From assembly GCA_947627335.1 (NCBI GenBank), contig CANQVQ010000001.1, forward strand, positions 1-49,795: a stretch of DNA of 49,795 bases. The letters are read 5' to 3'. The stretch comes from an uncultured Clostridia bacterium (GTDB lineage Bacteria; Bacillota; Clostridia; Oscillospirales; CAG-382). Of this stretch, positions 42,234 through 49,795 are shown piece by piece; position 1 is the stretch's first letter; each line of letters begins with the position of its first letter. The position numbers and the translations under genes were made by a program. The notes under the pieces were generated by a model. It was not told where the DNA came from. It worked only from the letters and a program-made list of their open reading frames with translations, and ran no database searches.

Positions 42234-43334
42234 ATGCAGTTTCTCTACGAAACCGCCGCCCAGCTCACATGGCAGCAGTTGGTGATGTTCGTCATCGGCG
42301 GCGTGCTGATTTTCCTTGCGATCAAGAAGGATATGGAGCCGACGCTGCTCCTGCCGCTCGGGTTCGGGACGCTGCTCGTCAACATCCCGAACGTGGACGC
42401 GATCCTGCCGAACGGCGCGCTGACGACGCTCTACAACGCCGGGATCGCCAACGAGCTGTTCCCGCTGCTGCTGTTCATCGGGATCGGCGCGATGATCGAC
42501 TTCGGACCGCTGCTGTCGAACCCGAAGCTGATGCTGTTCGGCGCCGCCGCGCAGTTCGGTATCTTCTTCACGCTCTGCACCGCCTCCATGTTTTTTGACC
42601 TCAAGGACGCCGCCTCCATCGCCGTCATCGGCGCCGCGGACGGACCGACGTCCATCTTCGTCGCCAATACGCTCGGCAGCCAGTACACCGGCGCGATCAT
42701 GGTCGCCGCCTACTCGTATATGGCGCTCGTGCCGATCATTCAGCCGCCGTTCATCCGCCTGCTGACGACCCGCAAGGAGCGCATGATCCGTATGCCGTAC
42801 CAGCCGAAGGAGGTTTCCAAGCGGACGCGGATCCTGTTCCCGATCGGGATCTTCCTGCTGACGGCGCTGGTCGCTCCGTCCGCCGCGTCGCTGGTGTTCT
42901 TCCTGATGTTCGGCAACCTGATCCGTGAATGCGGGGTGCTCAATTCCCTGTCGGAAACGGCGCAGAAGGTGCTCGCGAACCTCGTGACCATCGTGCTGGG
43001 CATCTCCATCGCGACGCAGATGCAGGCGGAGAGCTTCCTGCGCCCGGAAACGCTGCTGATCCTCGGGCTGGGGCTGTTCGCGTTCATCTTCGACACGGTC
43101 GGCGGCGTGCTGTTCGCAAAGTTCCTCAATCTGTTTTTGAAGAAGAAGATCAACCCGATGATCGGTGCGGCGGGCATCTCGGCGTTCCCGATGTCCGGGC
43201 GGATCGTCCACAAGATGGGGCTGAAGGAGGACCCGCAGAACTTTCTGCTGATGCACTCCATCGGCGTCAACGTCTCCGGGCAGATCGCGTCCGTCGTCGC
43301 GGGCGGGCTGATCCTCAGCCTGATCCCGCATTAA
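42234..43334 (+). CDS. Sodium-translocating decarboxylase beta subunit
   Basis: A 366-residue polytopic membrane protein of the OadB/GcdB/MmdB family, which couples decarboxylation of a carboxybiotin carrier to sodium export. Hallmark regions are LFIGIGAMIDFGPLL, the re-entrant GAADGPTSIFVAN with the Asp of the ion path, and NPMIGAAGISAFPMSGR. GAAGGAAAAA lies before the ATG. Only an OadG-like peptide follows; the carboxyltransferase and the biotin carrier are not in the window, so the substrate acid is undetermined. Confidence 0.93.
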   Translation: MQFLYETAAQLTWQQLVMFVIGGVLIFLAIKKDMEPTLLLPLGFGTLLVNIPNVDAILPNGALTTLYNAGIANELFPLLLFIGIGAMIDFGPLLSNPKLMLFGAAAQFGIFFTLCTASMFFDLKDAASIAVIGAADGPTSIFVANTLGSQYTGAIMVAAYSYMALVPIIQPPFIRLLTTRKERMIRMPYQPKEVSKRTRILFPIGIFLLTALVAPSAASLVFFLMFGNLIRECGVLNSLSETAQKVLANLVTIVLGISIATQMQAESFLRPETLLILGLGLFAFIFDTVGGVLFAKFLNLFLKKKINPMIGAAGISAFPMSGRIVHKMGLKEDPQNFLLMHSIGVNVSGQIASVVAGGLILSLIPH

Positions 43335-43347
43335 GGGGGTGCCGTTC

Positions 43348-43491
43348 ATGGAATTTCATCCGCAGTCCTTTTTGGATAATCTGCCCTATTTGGGGAAAGG
43401 GATGCTCGGGATCTTTCTGGTGATGGTCATTCTGATCCTCGCCGTCTGCCTGCTCAACGCGGTCGGCGGTCACAAAGGGAAAAAACCGTAA
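43348..43491 (+). CDS. OadG-like small membrane subunit
   Basis: A 47-residue peptide with one membrane helix (about 18-39, in GKGMLGIFLVMVILILAVC) and a basic end (GHKGKKP). The GMLGIFLVM pattern matches the N-terminal helix of gamma subunits of sodium-pump decarboxylases, which hold the complex together; the usual cytoplasmic tail is missing. It starts 13 bp after the beta subunit with GGGGGT upstream, and ends 15 bp before a strong terminator. Confidence 0.75.
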   Translation: MEFHPQSFLDNLPYLGKGMLGIFLVMVILILAVCLLNAVGGHKGKKP

Positions 43492-43506
43492 AAATGCGGC
43501 ACATCG

Positions 43507-43548
43507 ACGGTATGGAGAATCACGCGGTCTCCATGCCGTTCTTTTTTT
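43507..43548 (+). terminator. Terminator of the oadB-like operon
   Basis: A 12-bp stem (ACGGTATGGAGA/TCTCCATGCCGT, one wobble) with a 9-base loop is followed by TC and seven T. Confidence 0.9.
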
Positions 43549-43705
43549 GCGGCTTCCGCCGGAGCGGATCGATAAATATGTCGAAACGTGCCGGAACGCG
43601 GCGAGGGAGCGTCCGCCGCCGGAAAACGGGGCGAGCCGACCGCACAAAGGGGAATTTTGCGGAGAAATCGCATATAAAATTCGTTCAGAAAAACAATTTA
43701 ACGTC

Positions 43706-43721
43706 AGATTGCACAATCTGC
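43706..43721. promoter_or_regulatory. Inverted repeat, possible operator
   Basis: CAGATTG-CA-CAATCTG has perfect 7-bp arms and lies 36 bp upstream of the -35 box of the subtilase promoter, in the position of an activator site. The binding protein is unknown. Confidence 0.4.
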
Positions 43722-43757
43722 AGAGGGAAATTTCGCCATATTTTGTTCGTCAAAGCA

Positions 43758-43786
43758 TTGACATTTATTTTACATTTTTGTATAAT
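43758..43786 (+). promoter_or_regulatory. Strong promoter of the subtilase gene
   Basis: A full consensus TTGACA and TATAAT are separated by 17 bp, in an AT-rich region. Probably highly expressed. Confidence 0.9.
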
Positions 43787-43985
43787 GATTTTTAACATGG
43801 GGAGAAGTATTCTAACTGCCGCCCGGGAGCGGGCGAAGGATGCTGTTTTTCGGTGTAGGAAGGGTCCGGGTCGCCGTTTTTTCGGATCGAGGAGACGATG
43901 CGAAAGCGGCGGAACGGGGATTTTCCGACGGAGGCTCCGCTGCCTTTCGGAGCGTCCGAAAAAAGTGTCGGAAAGGAAGGAATTT
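43787..43985 (+). other. Long leader of the subtilase mRNA
   Basis: About 190 nt lie between the expected start site and the ATG. It holds small hairpins (GCCCG/CGGGC near 43820, GCTCCG/CGGAGC near 43950) and ends in GGAAAGGAAGGA before the ATG. The frame is open back to an ATG at 43797, so a 63-residue Arg-rich extension is formally possible but would sit before a normal signal peptide. No known riboswitch is recognised. Confidence 0.55.
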
Positions 43986-46900
43986 ATGAGCAAGTTCAGC
44001 ACAACCAAGAGATGGATCGCATTGCTGATGGCTATCGCTATGCTGACGGGCATTCCGATCGCTACCGGCGCATTTTCCGCGAAAGCGGATTCCCTGCGGT
44101 TCACGGAAACCGACGTCATGCCGGAGATCCACAAGGGTCTGGGCAATCTGCTGCCCGACGCCCCGCTTGCGCAGGAACCGGCGCCGGACGACGTGGTCCG
44201 TGTATCGATCGTTCTGGAGGATACACCCACGCTGCAGAAGAAGTATTCCACCATCGGCATCGCGGAAAACGCGGAGGCGATGGCGTATAGCGCTTCTCTG
44301 CGCGAGAAGCAGAGTTCGGTGGAAAGCGTTATTCAGCGCGACGTCCTGGAGGGAAAGCAACTGGACGTGGTGTGGAATCTGACGCTTGCCGCCAACATCA
44401 TCTCCGCAAACGTCGCGTACGGCAGGGTCGACGCGATCAAATCCGTTTCCGGCGTCAAGGACGTCGTTTTGGAAACGCAGTATGCGCCTGCGGTGGTGAA
44501 TGACGATCTGCCTGCCGACCCCAACATGGGCACTTCTTCCGCTCAAATCGGTTCTCCTGCCGCTTGGGCCGGGAAGTACTACGGTGCGGGCAGCAAGGTC
44601 GCGATCATCGATACGGGTATCGATACGAACCACCAATCCTTCGACGCGGAGGCGTATGCGTACGCGCTCGAACAGCATGAAGTGACGGAGAAGCAAAAGG
44701 AATCCATGCTGACGGAGGAAGAGGTTCAGACGCTGCTTAGTCAGCTGCATATCGCGAACATTGCCGATCCGGAACGGATCTTCGTTTCCGATAAGATCCC
44801 GTTCGCGTTCAACTATGTGGACGAAAACCACAACATCACCCACGATACCGACGAACAGGGCGAACACGGTTCCCACGTCAGCGGTATCGCTGCGGCAAAC
44901 GCCTATATCCCGCAGGGCGAAGGCTTTGCTCCCGCGTTGGACGCGGTCAAGACGCAGGGCGTTGCGCCCGATGCGCAGATCCTGACCATGAAGGTCTTCG
45001 GGTCCAGCGGCGGCGCCTATGATTCCGACTATATGGTCGCGATCGAGGACGCGATCCTGCTGGGTGCGGATTCCGTCAACCTGTCGTTGGGCTCTGCGGC
45101 GCCCGGTTTCAGCAACAGCGGCATCTATGAGGAAGTCCTCAACGACCTGATGGTCAACAGCGACACGGTCGTCACCATGTCCGCCGGCAACAACGGTTAC
45201 TGGGCGGAAAATTCCGAAGTCGGCAACCTGTTCGGCGACGACGTGAGCTTCCACACCGGCGGTTCGCCCGGAAGCTTCACGAATTCCCTCGCGGTCGCGT
45301 CCGTGGACAACGTCGGTCGTACCGATTATTATGTCCGCGTGGGCGACGACATGGTTTTCTATACCGATACCAACGCCAACTACAGCAAACCCGGTCTGGC
45401 GTCCATCGCCGGCGACGAGGCGTATCCGTTCGTCTACCTCGACACGGTCGGTATCCATACGCAGGCGCTCGGTTCGCTGACGAGGACGCTTGAGAACCAG
45501 CTCGAAAAGCTGGATGCGCAGTTGATCGCGAACGGCGACGCGGACGGTCTGGAAGGCAAGGTCGTCCTTGTCAACCGTGGTATTTCCAGCTTCGCGCTCA
45601 AGTGCTCCGCCGCTGCGACGCTCGGCGCTGCCGCCGTGATCATCGTGGACAATGCGCCGGGCAGCACCATCAACATGGATCTGACCGATTACACCGGTCA
45701 GGTGCCCGCCGTTGCCATTTCCATGGAGGACGGCGAACTGTTCCGTGCCGGCGGCATTGCCGGAACGGTCGGCGTTCTGTATGACAACACCGGTGCGAGC
45801 AGCCCGTGGGATGCGCCCTACTACACCGGCGAACTCTACATTTCCGCGGAAGTCGGCTCCACCGACAGCGAAGCGGACCCGGATAATCGCTACACGATGT
45901 CCAGCTTCTCCTCCTGGGGCGTTCCCGGCTCTCTGGTCATGAAGCCCGAGATCACCGCTCCCGGCGGAAACATCTATTCCGTCAACGGCGCGGTCGCCAG
46001 CGGCGACGCGTACGAGAATATGTCCGGTACCTCCATGGCGGCGCCGCAGGTGACCGGTATGGTGGCGGTCGTTGCGCAGTACATCCGCGAGAACGAGGCG
46101 AAGTTTGAAAACGTGGATTTCGCGCAACGTCGCGCACTGATCAACAGCCTGCTGATGTCCACTTCCACGCCGGTCATCGCGGAGGACGGCAGCTACTACT
46201 CCATTCTCAGCCAAGGCTCCGGTCTTGCCAACGTCGGTGCGGCGATCCAGGCGCAGGCGGTCATCCAAATGGCGGACGACGCTACGGCGTCCTATGCCGA
46301 CGGCAAGGTCAAAGTCGAACTCGGCGACGACCCGACGAAGGAAGGCATCTACTCGTATTCGTTCCGGATCACCAACGTGGGCGATTCGGACGGCGACTAT
46401 GTGCTCTCCACCGATATGTTCACGCAGGATCTGTATACCGAATACGGCTACACCTGGCTGGACACCGCGACCACGAAACTGGGCGCGACGGTCAGCTACA
46501 CGGTCGACGGCGAGCCTGTGGCGCAAACGCTGGAAGCCGACTTCAACCTCGACGGCTTGACCGATGCGCGTGACGCGCAGGACCTCCTCGATTACCTTTC
46601 CGGCAACGGCAAGGTCGAGCCTGCGAAGGTCAGCACGACGGCGGCCGATCTGGACGGCGACGGCAAACTGACGACCTACGACGCGCATCTGATCCTTGCC
46701 GGGATCGGCGAGCACGTCAAAGTGGCGGCAGGCGACACCGTCACGGTCGAAGTCACGATCGAAGTGAACAAAGCCCAGCTTTCCGCTTATGAAAACGGTG
46801 CGTACGTCGAAGGTTACACCTTCGTGACCGCCGTCCCGGACGCGGAAGGCGTGCAGGACGTGGAGTATTCCATCCCGATCCTCGGTTTCTACGGGAATTG

Positions 46901-49795
46901 GAGCGAACCCTCCATGTTCGACCGTACCAACTATCAGGAATCCGTCGATTCCATCATCTATGGGCATGACAGCGGAAACGTCCCGTATAACAGCGATACG
47001 GCGATGTCCAACGTCCTGCTCTATAAGGACAGCAACACCAAGGCCGAAGACGGGAAGCTCATTAACCCGTTCTATATGTACGGTCTGGAAGACCTCGGCG
47101 GTTTCGACTTCTATGATACCGACGCGACGCGTACCGCGATCAAGAGCAGCGACACGCTGGTCGGCTATGAGTACGCTCTGATCCGCAATGCGTATGTTGC
47201 GGCGGTCATCGAGGACGCCGAAGGCAACGTCCTCAGCGTCACGGCGCCTGCCGAGACGAACAGCGGATTCTACTACACCAACGGACAGGTTTGGCAGTCC
47301 CTCGTCTCCACGCTGGGGATCAACCAGAAGGTTTCCTCGCTCGAACTCGACGAAGGCGAAAGCTTCACCGTCAAGCTGGTTGCACTGCCCGAATACTACT
47401 TCGCGGATGCGCTTGCCAACGGCGCGGAAGGCGAGCCGGTCAACACCGTCACCGCGGAGGAGTTTAAGGATGTTTACGATCTGACCGAAATCGGGGATGG
47501 CGCGGTCCTTTCCACGACCATGACCATCGACGACACCAAGCCGGAAATGAGCAACGCACGCAGACGGATGCTCAGCGGCGACCTGGAAGTCACGGTGCAG
47601 GATAACCGTCACATCGCGTTCGTCAGCCTGATGACGACGGACGGCGCCTCGTACGTCGACTGCGTCCTTCCGGAGCAGACCGAGGCGGGTCAGGAATGCG
47701 TCGTCACCTTCCCGTGGGACGAGGTCGAGTACCTTGTCGGCAGGACCGGCGAAAGCAAGGTCATGATCTATATCGCCGACTACGCGGAGAACGTCCATGC
47801 GTATATCATCGATCTGGAAACGGAAGAGTTCGACGAAGTGGCTCCCACGTCGATCGAGCTTCCGGCGGAAGTCCACGTCTTTAACGGCGGCGTTTCCAGC
47901 GTCACGCCGACGATCCTCCCCTCGATCCTGACCGCGTCCGATCTGAACTGGTCGGTCGATACGCCCGAAGTCGCCAAGGTGGACGAATTCGGAAACGTCA
48001 CGGGTCTCAGCGTCGGCGAGGCGACCCTCACCGCCGCTTCCAAGAAGGATCCTTCGATCAACGCGACCTCCAAGATCGTCGTCAAGGATGCGCCGAGCAT
48101 CGATCTCGCGGGCATGGTCTTTGACAAGGACGGCGAGACGCAGTGGAGCACCTTCAATCTGCAGGATCCCAGCCAATTCCAGCAAGTCGCAGCGGGTCCG
48201 AGACTTTTCGCGGGCGACTATGCGCTTGACTTCCAAACGATGTACGGGCATGACGGGACCAACGTCTGGCGGGTGAATATGAACACCTTCGAGCAGACGT
48301 CCCTGTTTGCCATGAATCCCGTGTACCTGTTCCCGGACGCGGCGGTGAATAACTACTTCGCGGCGTACACCGCGGGCAATTACGCGCTCCTTGCGCCGCA
48401 GGCGAACAGTGCGGTCCTGATGATCCTTCTGCCGGAATCGGGCAACCTGTACACGGTCGATCTTTCGAGTGCGCTTCCCAGCAACATCTGCGCTATCGCG
48501 TTCAGCGGAATGAGTTCCGCAAATCGTCGCGACTACTATTATATGCTGCTGGAGAACGGCGACCTGTATCAGATCTATCTGTCGTCCACCGGAAGCCTCG
48601 GCTACGGTCAGGTCGGCAACGTCGGAATGACCTTCGACGGCGCCGCCGCTGCGGACGGCTCTTCGGTCACGTCCATGATGTACAGCTTCACCGCAAGGGA
48701 TGCGCTGTATCCCGACGGCATGACCGAACCGCTGCTCCTCGCTCACTACAAGGATGGGGACAGCACCGCATATCTCTCCCTCATTGAAATCACCTTTGAC
48801 GACGTCACGGGCGACATCGCCTTCTGCGGGATCGCGGGGTCGATGCCCTTCGGCGACGAGGTCTGGCCGGTCAGCGCTCTGTACGATCCCGAAATGATCG
48901 AACCGGCTGACGATGGACACGCCGTGCACGCACTTGCGGAATACACGGTCGCAAACAACCTGTCCGAAAAGATGTCGATGGTCGCTCCGAAGACCGAAAG
49001 CAACGCGATCGTGGTCGACGGAAAGACCGAAAGCGGTGACTACGACGTGGTGGATGTGAAGAACAACACCGTCACGATCGAAATTTCCGCCGACGCGTCC
49101 ACCAACGGTTTGGTGAATGTCTCCTACCCTGCCGAGCTGTCTCTGGTCAGCGTCGAAGGGTTGGTCGATTACTATGCGAACGCCACCGCCGGGGACGGCA
49201 CCGTCGTATTTGCGTACGCCGACGCCGATTCCCTGAACCGCCCGGTCACGAAGCTGGTCTTCTCCTATGAGGAAGCGGACGAGTTGAAACTGGTTGGGAA
49301 GACCGTCGATGTGACGACCGTCGAAGACGGCAAACCCGGCAAGGCGGAATCCGTCGAGAGCGTCCCGTTGACCTTTGCGGCGGAGAGCTTCAAGCTCGAC
49401 GTTCAGGTGACCGACGGCACCCACGACGCACCGAATACCGTCACCGAGGGCGTGGAAGTTTCCTTCACGATCAGCGCAAACGAAGGCTACAAACTGCCCG
49501 ACAGCATCACCGTCACCATGAACGGTGAGGAAATGGATCCTGCGAACTACACCTACGACCCCGTAACCGGCGAAGTGACGCTGCAGAGCGATTACATCAC
49601 CGGACCGATCGTCGTCACCGCGTCCTGCGTCTACGTCCCGAAGACCTTCACGGTCAGCGCGACCGTGGAGAACGGCAGCACGGATGCGCCGGCGACGGCG
49701 ACCGAGGGCGAGGAAGTTTCCTTCACGATCAGCGCGAACGAAGGGTACAGACTGCCCGAGAGCATCACCGTCACGGTGAACGGCGAAGCGATCAC
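43986..49795 (+). CDS. Giant secreted subtilase with internal dockerin-like module (partial)
   Basis: At least 1936 residues, cut by the window end. A signal peptide (about 1-34) leads into a peptidase S8 domain with catalytic Asp209 (IIDTGID), His294 (GEHGSH) and Ser683 (SGTSMAAP). A protease-associated (PA) insert lies between the last two (about 480-600), as in C5a-peptidase-like enzymes. An Fn3-like domain follows, interrupted at about 851-908 by two calcium-loop repeats (DFNLDGLTDARD and DLDGDGKLTTYD) like a type I dockerin. A BIG2-like domain is near 1320-1375, and about 86-residue beta repeats begin at 49389. The plausible anchor (sorting signal or other) is beyond the window. It probably degrades host or dietary proteins at the cell surface. 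Confidence 0.92.
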   Translation, partial: MSKFSTTKRWIALLMAIAMLTGIPIATGAFSAKADSLRFTETDVMPEIHKGLGNLLPDAPLAQEPAPDDVVRVSIVLEDTPTLQKKYSTIGIAENAEAMAYSASLREKQSSVESVIQRDVLEGKQLDVVWNLTLAANIISANVAYGRVDAIKSVSGVKDVVLETQYAPAVVNDDLPADPNMGTSSAQIGSPAAWAGKYYGAGSKVAIIDTGIDTNHQSFDAEAYAYALEQHEVTEKQKESMLTEEEVQTLLSQLHIANIADPERIFVSDKIPFAFNYVDENHNITHDTDEQGEHGSHVSGIAAANAYIPQGEGFAPALDAVKTQGVAPDAQILTMKVFGSSGGAYDSDYMVAIEDAILLGADSVNLSLGSAAPGFSNSGIYEEVLNDLMVNSDTVVTMSAGNNGYWAENSEVGNLFGDDVSFHTGGSPGSFTNSLAVASVDNVGRTDYYVRVGDDMVFYTDTNANYSKPGLASIAGDEAYPFVYLDTVGIHTQALGSLTRTLENQLEKLDAQLIANGDADGLEGKVVLVNRGISSFALKCSAAATLGAAAVIIVDNAPGSTINMDLTDYTGQVPAVAISMEDGELFRAGGIAGTVGVLYDNTGASSPWDAPYYTGELYISAEVGSTDSEADPDNRYTMSSFSSWGVPGSLVMKPEITAPGGNIYSVNGAVASGDAYENMSGTSMAAPQVTGMVAVVAQYIRENEAKFENVDFAQRRALINSLLMSTSTPVIAEDGSYYSILSQGSGLANVGAAIQAQAVIQMADDATASYADGKVKVELGDDPTKEGIYSYSFRITNVGDSDGDYVLSTDMFTQDLYTEYGYTWLDTATTKLGATVSYTVDGEPVAQTLEADFNLDGLTDARDAQDLLDYLSGNGKVEPAKVSTTAADLDGDGKLTTYDAHLILAGIGEHVKVAAGDTVTVEVTIEVNKAQLSAYENGAYVEGYTFVTAVPDAEGVQDVEYSIPILGFYGNWSEPSMFDRTNYQESVDSIIYGHDSGNVPYNSDTAMSNVLLYKDSNTKAEDGKLINPFYMYGLEDLGGFDFYDTDATRTAIKSSDTLVGYEYALIRNAYVAAVIEDAEGNVLSVTAPAETNSGFYYTNGQVWQSLVSTLGINQKVSSLELDEGESFTVKLVALPEYYFADALANGAEGEPVNTVTAEEFKDVYDLTEIGDGAVLSTTMTIDDTKPEMSNARRRMLSGDLEVTVQDNRHIAFVSLMTTDGASYVDCVLPEQTEAGQECVVTFPWDEVEYLVGRTGESKVMIYIADYAENVHAYIIDLETEEFDEVAPTSIELPAEVHVFNGGVSSVTPTILPSILTASDLNWSVDTPEVAKVDEFGNVTGLSVGEATLTAASKKDPSINATSKIVVKDAPSIDLAGMVFDKDGETQWSTFNLQDPSQFQQVAAGPRLFAGDYALDFQTMYGHDGTNVWRVNMNTFEQTSLFAMNPVYLFPDAAVNNYFAAYTAGNYALLAPQANSAVLMILLPESGNLYTVDLSSALPSNICAIAFSGMSSANRRDYYYMLLENGDLYQIYLSSTGSLGYGQVGNVGMTFDGAAAADGSSVTSMMYSFTARDALYPDGMTEPLLLAHYKDGDSTAYLSLIEITFDDVTGDIAFCGIAGSMPFGDEVWPVSALYDPEMIEPADDGHAVHALAEYTVANNLSEKMSMVAPKTESNAIVVDGKTESGDYDVVDVKNNTVTIEISADASTNGLVNVSYPAELSLVSVEGLVDYYANATAGDGTVVFAYADADSLNRPVTKLVFSYEEADELKLVGKTVDVTTVEDGKPGKAESVESVPLTFAAESFKLDVQVTDGTHDAPNTVTEGVEVSFTISANEGYKLPDSITVTMNGEEMDPANYTYDPVTGEVTLQSDYITGPIVVTASCVYVPKTFTVSATVENGSTDAPATATEGEEVSFTISANEGYRLPESITVTVNGEAI
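49389..49795 (+). repeat. Tandem 86-residue repeats in the subtilase
   Basis: Two copies, the second cut by the window end, begin at 49389 and 49647 (258 bp apart). Both contain TEG.EVSFTISANEGY.LP and SITVT.NGE. They look like beta-rich stalk modules. Confidence 0.85.

Larger units (their letters stand above)
43492..43785. other. Intergenic region before the subtilase
   Basis: Apart from the terminator (43507-43548), an inverted repeat (43706-43721) and the promoter (43758-43786), I see nothing definable. The right half is AT-rich compared with the surrounding genes, consistent with a regulated promoter region. Confidence 0.6.

Noticed and set aside
43812..49424. A minus-strand open frame of 1870 codons opposite the subtilase
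   Set aside because: It lacks any recognisable domain and is Arg/Val/Asp-rich, typical of antisense frames in GC-rich genes. The plus strand encodes the clear S8 protease.

Overview
The window spans a chromosomal replication origin of a GC-rich member of the Bacillota, most likely class Clostridia (Oscillospirales-like). Three things suggest this. The gene order dnaA-dnaN-recF-remB-gyrB-gyrA is typical of Bacillota, with oriC between dnaA and dnaN. There are class C sortase pili, a dockerin-like module and CotH/VTC/DUF4956 genes. Promoters are sigma-A type with 17-bp spacers. No rRNA or species marker is present, so anything finer is inference. Most genes point away from oriC (about 15.3 kb) on both sides, as expected for co-orientation with replication; the main exception is the minus-strand block at 22.97-25.68 kb.

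Left arm, minus strand (1-13.7 kb): a sortase-assembled pilus operon, transcribed tetR -> giant VWA adhesin -> LPFTG backbone pilin -> two class C sortases -> PPQTG ancillary pilin, ending in a strong terminator. It lies between a tRNA-Ala(GGC) locus and a pair of tRNA-Ser genes (GCT, UGA). Both tRNA loci carry the same 68-bp repeat, attached to an array of mini-hairpins linked by CATCATT. A run of 17 G and two related palindromes lie upstream of the pilus promoter.

Origin block, plus strand (13.8-22.95 kb): dnaA, then oriC with four DnaA boxes, a GC-rich spacer and TAC-type DnaA-trios, then dnaN, recF, remB, gyrB, gyrA and a small membrane protein. Convergent to it is a minus-strand operon: DUF4364 regulator, nth, ttcA, yhbY and aroQ.

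Right arm, plus strand (25.8-49.8 kb): an isolated RnfC-like/RnfD-like pair whose RnfC has lost its NADH/FMN motifs, coupled to an RNA m5U methyltransferase gene that contains one parS site and is followed by a second. Next come an orphan solute-binding lipoprotein, pgk-tpiA, and a metal-efflux operon (SmtB-like repressor, stand-alone HMA chaperone, ZntA/CadA ATPase) coupled to a CapA-like phosphoesterase. Then follow a lamin-tail/CotH kinase with VTC and DUF4956 partners, an OadB/OadG-like sodium pump pair without its carboxyltransferase, and a very large secreted subtilase with an internal dockerin-like module that runs off the right end.

The most unusual items are the degenerate RnfCD pair, the CotH-VTC-DUF4956 surface operon, the possibly phase-variable pilus operon and the tRNA-linked hairpin arrays.
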